Positions 6,441 to 10,599 of a stretch of 10,599 nt of DNA are shown piece after piece. The notes below the pieces were generated by a model, which did no database searches, was not told the DNA's origin, and saw nothing but the letters and a program-made list of their open reading frames with translations. The number at the start of each line of letters is the position of its first letter. Position 1 is the first letter of the stretch. The DNA comes from CAYRXM01 sp964428175 (GTDB taxonomy: Bacteria > Chloroflexota > Anaerolineae > JAFGEY01). The stretch spans positions 1 through 10,599 of the forward strand of contig CAYRXM010000161.1 of the NCBI GenBank assembly GCA_964428175.1, given 5' to 3'. The translations under genes and the position numbers were made by a program.

Positions 6441-8897
6441 CTACGAGGAATCAACTTCGCTGGTGACCAAGAATATCCATACCTGGTTGTTAGTATATAC
6501 CAAGTGATAAATTGGATTAGACAAGAATGTATCAATGGCGAGCAGGGAGTCTCCTTGATTGCCAATCATACCCTTGCCGTGACCTATATAAATGTGTGTT
6601 ATCCCTAAATCGTCAAGAAAGCTAATGCCTTCAGACTGCACTAGAGAAATTTTCTTCAAACTAGACAAAGTAACAAGTAGCTGTTCTGCATAGCATGCAA
6701 TACCAGAAACTTCCATTGTATAGGTCAGTGGTGGAATAGTATTTTGTCGGTTTGTTAGCAGCGGTATCCACCAACCTGCGTCGGCGCCAACGACAAGCGT
6801 CTCCCCGTAAGCTAGAAATCCGTTGACCAAGAATTTAGCATCAGGAGAAGTGTTCTCACGAATCCAGGCCATCGCTTCCAAGTCAGCTGTGGTGACGAGT
6901 ATATAGCCAGGATCGATATCTTTTGCACGTTGGTAGTTTCCCCATCCAACAGTTCCAATCACTCCTATGACCAGCAACATATTGGCCCACCGCCATTTTT
7001 TTAGCATCCAGATCGTGAGTCTATCTATGGCCGTTCCAATCAAGATGCCAGAAGGAATGTAAAGCATAATGAACACAGAAAAGTTATTGAGGATACCGGT
7101 TCCGGGCAAATACAGAATGTAGGGATTGGACAGAATGAGCAACAAACCTACCCAAAATGCAAATACCCACCCTGTCCATTGGCGATGCCAAGTCAGCCAT
7201 ACAAGCGTTCCAATACATAACAACAATAGACCTTGAGGTAAAAATGAGGTAATCGGGCCAATTGCATTATACTCACCGCTGTGAAACTCGCTTTGGTTTC
7301 CTTGCTTGACCAAATATTGTGCGGCCTCGGGAATCTTGGCCTCAAACGTACGCATTCCCCAAGGTGCAAACAACACCAATGTAATTGCCGCCGCCGCTGC
7401 CAATCCCAACACTACCTGTCCCATCTCGCGCCACCGCTTCCACTTACGCCAGACAAAAAAGATTCCCCATGCGATGACAAACACGCCATACATCAATATG
7501 ACCCGATAGTGGGTGATGCCCAGCCCCGCCAGCGAGATCGCCAGTAGCGTCACCCATTTCCAGTCCCATTTGACCTTGTCCGTCAGCCTCCACGTCAACC
7601 ACATCGCCACCGGCAAAATCACCTGCCCGGCCAACTGCGTGTATCGTCCCCAATTCACATAATACATCGGCATCGGCGACAGCAGCCCGGCGACCAACAC
7701 TGCTCCCACGCCGGCCCAGCGATTTCCCCCGCTGACTTTGACCGCCAGCGGATACAGCACCAAAACGGCCAGCGCATTGAGGATTTGCCCGGTCCAGATC
7801 ACTGAATGCAGCATATCGTCGCCGCTCAGCCAGCGATAAATGGCCACGTTGGCATGAAAGCCAAAGTGGTAAGTAAAGGTAGTCAACGGCGCATACGGCT
7901 CCCAGGAATCGAACAGTCCGCCGTTTTCGATCATCAACTGCGAGATCATCGTATGCTGGTACGAGTCGCCCCACATCGGCGCCACCAGATCGCGCACCAC
8001 CCACAGTCGCACCCCCAGCACCAGTGCGAACACAAATGCCAGCACCGCCGGTGACGGGTCTTGACGCAGACTGCTCACCACATCGCGCCAGGACGGCGCC
8101 TTGAACGTCCCCTGACGTCCGTCCAGCCACCAGCGTACGGCAATGGCTGAGCCGCACAAGGCCAAAAAGCCAATCACGATGGCCGAATTCAGCCGCAGCC
8201 CGGTCATCGTCGCGTACATCAGCAAGGCCAGGATGGCTACGCTCAGTCCCGTTGCCAGGATCGTCCGCTCGATCCAATCCCCTTCCCGCAGCAGCCACAC
8301 GACCACCGCTCCGCCCGGCAGCAGGTACAACAGCGCCGAAAGAAACAGCAGCCACAGCGTCTTGCCACCCAAAGTGACTGCCTGCCGAACAAGGTCCTTG
8401 ACAATGTAGAAATTGTCATAGTGCAGCTGAAACGAGAGATGCCCATCGGTCGGCGTGCCATCCAAAACAAGCGTGCGGTTCGATCCGACTTGATAGGGCG
8501 CCAGCACCGCTTGCGCTTCGTCCAGCTCCGGTGACTCGATCAGCAGGAAAAACGACTTGCCATTCACATCATCTTGCAGGGGCAGGTCAAAACGCACAAA
8601 AGCAGGGGCATCGGTCGGGGAAATTGCGACCGTCGTCGAGGCAATGTCCTGTGTATCATCGGGGCTTTCTTTGAGGCGCAGCGTCACCATCGACTCGTCT
8701 GCCGTCGCGCGCAGCCAAACGCTGATGCCCTTTAGCCCGGCATGGTGGCAGGTGAACACCTGCCCGACGGTCTGTGTGCCATAGACTTGATAACTGTCTT
8801 GATCGGCTGGCAGCGAGACGGTATCCGTCCAGGTGCATCCGGCCAATCCCAACAAAGCCAGCAAAACGACGATCCACGTCCTTGTTGTTCGCTTCAC
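6441..8897 (-). CDS. GT-C-like polytopic membrane protein with lipobox
   Basis: 818 residues from GTG 8895-8897, eight bases after the upp stop; the frame stays open to 8954, but that would overlap upp by 50 bases. Residues 1-21 look like a lipoprotein signal: a basic start (KRTTR), a hydrophobic core, and lipobox LAGC with Cys21. Residues about 25-150 form a beta-rich extracytoplasmic domain. Hydrophobic segments then begin at about 180 and continue to about 650. The loop after one of them holds PMWGDSYQH (307-315), whose Asp311 sits where GT-C enzymes keep a catalytic acid, followed by TTFTYHFGFH (339-348) and GITHYRV (460-466). The C-terminal soluble part includes AMAWIRENTSPDAKFLVNG (675-693), typical of GT-C/PMT-like proteins. 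I infer a glycosyltransferase using a polyprenyl-phosphate sugar outside the membrane, substrate unknown. GC drops from about 58% to about 44% at codon 526 or so, without a frame break. Confidence 0.8.
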   Translation of the reverse strand: MKRTTRTWIVVLLALLGLAGCTWTDTVSLPADQDSYQVYGTQTVGQVFTCHHAGLKGISVWLRATADESMVTLRLKESPDDTQDIASTTVAISPTDAPAFVRFDLPLQDDVNGKSFFLLIESPELDEAQAVLAPYQVGSNRTLVLDGTPTDGHLSFQLHYDNFYIVKDLVRQAVTLGGKTLWLLFLSALLYLLPGGAVVVWLLREGDWIERTILATGLSVAILALLMYATMTGLRLNSAIVIGFLALCGSAIAVRWWLDGRQGTFKAPSWRDVVSSLRQDPSPAVLAFVFALVLGVRLWVVRDLVAPMWGDSYQHTMISQLMIENGGLFDSWEPYAPLTTFTYHFGFHANVAIYRWLSGDDMLHSVIWTGQILNALAVLVLYPLAVKVSGGNRWAGVGAVLVAGLLSPMPMYYVNWGRYTQLAGQVILPVAMWLTWRLTDKVKWDWKWVTLLAISLAGLGITHYRVILMYGVFVIAWGIFFVWRKWKRWREMGQVVLGLAAAAAITLVLFAPWGMRTFEAKIPEAAQYLVKQGNQSEFHSGEYNAIGPITSFLPQGLLLLCIGTLVWLTWHRQWTGWVFAFWVGLLLILSNPYILYLPGTGILNNFSVFIMLYIPSGILIGTAIDRLTIWMLKKWRWANMLLVIGVIGTVGWGNYQRAKDIDPGYILVTTADLEAMAWIRENTSPDAKFLVNGFLAYGETLVVGADAGWWIPLLTNRQNTIPPLTYTMEVSGIACYAEQLLVTLSSLKKISLVQSEGISFLDDLGITHIYIGHGKGMIGNQGDSLLAIDTFLSNPIYHLVYTNNQVWIFLVTSEVDSS

Positions 8898-8904
8898 GTC
8901 TACG

Positions 8905-9531
8905 CTATCCCGTCCCAAACTGTCGATCTCCCGCGTCGCCCAGGCCGGGCACAATATAGCCGATCTCGTTCAAGTGACTATCCATCGCCGCCAGGTAAAT
9001 CGGCACATCGGGATGCGTCTCCGTCAGCTGTTTGATCCCTTCCGGCGCAGCGATGATGCCCAGATACTTGATCCGCGTTGCCCCCCAGCGCTTGAGAATG
9101 TTGATCGTCTCCACTGCCGTGCCGCCGGTGGCCAGCATCGGGTCGAGCACCAGGCACACCTGGACGGTGGGGTCCACCGGCAGCTTGTTGTAATACGACA
9201 CCGGGTGCAAGGTGCGCTCATCGCGGTACAGTCCAATATGCCACACCTCGGCGCCGGGCATCATCTCCCAAATGCCCTCGACCATACCCAGCCCTGCGCG
9301 CAGCACCGGGATCAGGCCGATCTTGTCGGTCAGGCAGTGCCCGTGGGCAGTGCCCATTGGCGTCTCGACCGTGGTTTGGGTCAGCGCCAGGTCTTGCGTG
9401 GCCTCGTAGGCCAGCAAAATCGAAATTTCGCGGATCAGCTCGCGAAACTTTTTCGGCTCGGTGTCCCTGTCGCGCAGTTTGGTCAGCTTGTGCAAGATCA
9501 ATGGATGGTTGGAGACAAAGATGTTGTCCAC
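8905..9531 (-). CDS. upp: Uracil phosphoribosyltransferase
   Basis: 208 residues, the normal length for bacterial UPRTase, which makes UMP from uracil and PRPP in cytoplasmic pyrimidine salvage. Family hallmarks are all present: IPVLRAGLGM (74-83), GLYRDE (100-105), the PRPP loop LVLDPMLATGGTA (127-139), and the C-terminal uracil-binding GYIVPGLGDAGDRQFGT (191-207). The start is GTG at 9529-9531, with AGGGA 7 bases upstream. The stop lies 7 bases before the GTG of the GT-C-like gene, so the two may share a transcript although their functions are unrelated. GC is about 60%, matching the PFOR side. Nothing is missing or unusual in the protein. Confidence 0.98.
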   Translation of the reverse strand: MDNIFVSNHPLILHKLTKLRDRDTEPKKFRELIREISILLAYEATQDLALTQTTVETPMGTAHGHCLTDKIGLIPVLRAGLGMVEGIWEMMPGAEVWHIGLYRDERTLHPVSYYNKLPVDPTVQVCLVLDPMLATGGTAVETINILKRWGATRIKYLGIIAAPEGIKQLTETHPDVPIYLAAMDSHLNEIGYIVPGLGDAGDRQFGTG

Positions 9532-9538
9532 AGAAGGT

Positions 9539-9543
9539 TCCCT
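9539..9543 (-). promoter_or_regulatory. Ribosome binding site of upp
   Basis: AGGGA on the minus strand, 7 bases before the GTG at 9529-9531. It supports the GTG start of upp. Confidence 0.55.
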
Positions 9544-9555
9544 GCCCCTTGATTC

Positions 9556-9609
9556 GTGAAAACGTGATGCGTAAATTTTCGTGTTGATTCTTTACGCATC
9601 ACGTTTCAC
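9556..9609 (-). terminator. Long hairpin between PFOR gene and upp
   Basis: Arms 9560-9575 and 9591-9606 pair perfectly over 16 bases (AAACGTGATGCGTAAA and its complement) around a 15-base loop. One bulged A at 9559 allows three more pairs out to 9556/9609. It starts 9 bases past the PFOR stop, so it most likely ends that transcript or protects its 3' end. On the minus strand only TTTT, partly inside the stem, is available as a U-run, so it is at best a weak intrinsic terminator. A related partial copy, CTTTACGTTACACG, lies next to it at 9611-9624, overlapping the PFOR stop. Confidence 0.6.
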
Positions 9610-9617
9610 ACTTTACG

Positions 9618-10599
9618 TTACACGTCCAACGCCGCCCACTGCTGGTACATCTTGAACCGCTCGGCGACGTTCTTCTTGGCCGCTTCCAACAGCATCGCCG
9701 CCCGCTCCGGGTCGGAACGCTGCAAGGCGCGGAACCGGTTTTCGCTGTACATGTACTGCTCCAGCGGCAGCGTCGGCTCTTTCGAGTCGAGCTGCAGCGG
9801 GTTCTTGCCCTGGTCTTTCAGGCGCGGGTCGTAGCGGAACAGCACCCACGCGCCGGCATCGACCGACATCTTTTGATAGTTCATGCCTTCGGTCATATTG
9901 ATGCCATGCATGATGCAATGCGCGTTGGCGATGATCAGCGCCGGGCCGTCGTAGGCCTCGGCTTCGACAAACGCGCGCACGGCCTGCGCCTGGTTGGCGC
10001 CCATCGAGATGCGGGCGACATAGATGCTGCCATAGGTCATCGAGATCATACCCAGGTCTTTCTTGCCGATCGGCTTGCCGGCCGCCGCAAAGCGGGCGAT
10101 GGCTCCGATGGGCGTGGCCTTGGACATCTGGCCGCCGGTGTTCGAGTACACTTCGGTGTCCAACACCAGCACCTTGACGTTGCGCCCGGAGGCCAGCACG
10201 TGATCCAGGCCGCCATAGCCAATGTCGTAGGCCCAGCCGTCGCCGCCGATGGTCCACACCGATTTCTTGACCAGGTAATCGGCCACCGCCAGCAGGTGCT
10301 CGTGCCCGCCGCAGTCCTCGAGCACGCGCTTGAGCGCCGCCACGCGGCCGCGTTGCAGTTCGATCCCTTCCGGCGTGCTCTGATCGGCGCTCTTGATCTG
10401 GTCGAACAGGGCGTGGTTGCTGGCGCAGCTGTCGCATTGGCACTCGTACAGCGTGTCGAGCAGTTCGAGCGCGTACTCGCTCAGTTTGTCCACGGTCAGG
10501 CGCATGCCCATGCCCAGTTCGGCAGCGTCCTCAAACAGCGAGTTGTTCCAGGTTGGCCCGCAGCCTTCTTCGTTCTGGGCGTAGGGCGTGGTGGGCATG
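9618..10599 (-). CDS. nifJ: Pyruvate:ferredoxin oxidoreductase, C-terminal part
   Basis: Only the last 326-327 codons are in the window; full single-chain enzymes have about 1,170-1,230 residues, so most of the gene lies beyond the right edge and the ATG at 10596-10598 is internal. The enzyme converts pyruvate and CoA to acetyl-CoA, CO2 and reduced ferredoxin or flavodoxin in the cytoplasm. Counting from that Met, visible features are NNSLFEDAAELGMGM (18-32), the thiamine-diphosphate/Mg motif GDGWAYDIGYGG (119-130), DTEVYSNTGGQMSKATP (147-163), and NAHCIMHGINM (225-235), whose Cys228 corresponds to a ligand of the proximal 4Fe-4S cluster. The TAA is at 9618-9620. An anaerobic or microaerobic metabolism is implied. 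The symbol nifJ reflects homology (por is also used), not a link to nitrogen fixation. Confidence 0.96.
   Translation of the reverse strand, partial: MPTTPYAQNEEGCGPTWNNSLFEDAAELGMGMRLTVDKLSEYALELLDTLYECQCDSCASNHALFDQIKSADQSTPEGIELQRGRVAALKRVLEDCGGHEHLLAVADYLVKKSVWTIGGDGWAYDIGYGGLDHVLASGRNVKVLVLDTEVYSNTGGQMSKATPIGAIARFAAAGKPIGKKDLGMISMTYGSIYVARISMGANQAQAVRAFVEAEAYDGPALIIANAHCIMHGINMTEGMNYQKMSVDAGAWVLFRYDPRLKDQGKNPLQLDSKEPTLPLEQYMYSENRFRALQRSDPERAAMLLEAAKKNVAERFKMYQQWAALDV

Larger units (their letters stand above)
48..7320. other. Lower-GC segment carrying surface-glycan cluster
   Basis: Hand counts give about 44% GC over 6,481-7,320 against about 58% over 7,321-7,800 and higher further right. 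Sampled lines to the left are mostly in the 40s. The segment holds the accessory glycosyltransferase, methyltransferase and flippase-like genes, while the GC-rich side holds PFOR and upp. This fits an exchanged or transferred cassette with its right edge inside the GT-C-like gene. No integrase, tRNA or flanking repeat was seen, and the left edge lies outside the contig. Confidence 0.55.

Noticed and set aside
7444..8355. 303-codon minus-strand frame inside the GT-C-like gene
   Set aside because: Its composition (Gly, Arg, Ala, Val) is typical of a frame-shifted shadow, and the overlapping frame gives coherent membrane segments and GT-C-type motifs.
8833..9552. 239-codon plus-strand frame opposite upp
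   Set aside because: It is antisense to a clear uracil phosphoribosyltransferase, is rich in His, Gln and Arg, and has no recognisable domain.
9613..10443. 276-codon minus-strand frame overlapping the PFOR gene
   Set aside because: It is an out-of-frame shadow rich in Arg, Ala and Gly, as expected from GC-rich coding DNA; the other frame has unmistakable PFOR motifs.
1..10599. CRISPR array, tRNA/rRNA, transposon, toxin-antitoxin or anti-phage system
   Set aside because: I saw no regularly spaced direct repeats, tRNA-like cloverleaf, transposase or integrase motifs, or known defence domains on either strand; the gene-free gaps are all under 90 bases.

Overview
This window reads as one end of a metagenomic contig from an anaerobic or facultative bacterium. 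Chloroflexota (Anaerolineae-like) is my tentative guess. It rests on a single-chain pyruvate:ferredoxin oxidoreductase (PFOR), the style of the secreted repeat protein at the left end, and a large GT-C-like membrane protein with a lipobox. I recognise no taxon-specific marker, so confidence is low. All nine genes are on the minus strand, so the biological order runs right to left.

Right part (about 7,320 to 10,599). GC is roughly 58-63% by hand count. It holds the C-terminal part of a nifJ/por-type PFOR, an 86-base gap with a strong hairpin, the uracil phosphoribosyltransferase gene upp, and 8 bases later the first two thirds of an 818-residue membrane protein resembling a GT-C glycosyltransferase.

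Left part (48 to about 7,320). GC is about 44% near the switch and stays mostly in the 40s. It holds the last third of the GT-C-like gene, an FkbM-family methyltransferase, two GT4 glycosyltransferases overlapping by ATGA, a class I SAM methyltransferase, a flippase-like (LPG_synthase_TM) membrane protein, and a secreted protein of about 112-residue repeats cut off at the contig edge. Apart from the secreted protein this is a typical accessory cluster for a cell-surface glycan. The glycosyltransferases would build the chain, the methyltransferases would cap or modify sugars, and the membrane proteins would transfer or move lipid-linked intermediates.

Three points matter most. First, bases 1-47 are Illumina adapter sequence (P7 tail, 8-base index, TruSeq read-2 adapter), not biology. 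The last gene therefore stops at the insert boundary and would be mis-annotated with an adapter-encoded tail. Second, base composition changes abruptly inside an intact reading frame near 7,320, which suggests a recombination junction between a conserved flank and an exchanged surface-glycan cassette, or an assembly chimera. Third, I found no CRISPR array, RNA gene, transposase, toxin-antitoxin pair or recognisable defence system. The least-described gene products are the repeat protein and the GT-C-like protein.
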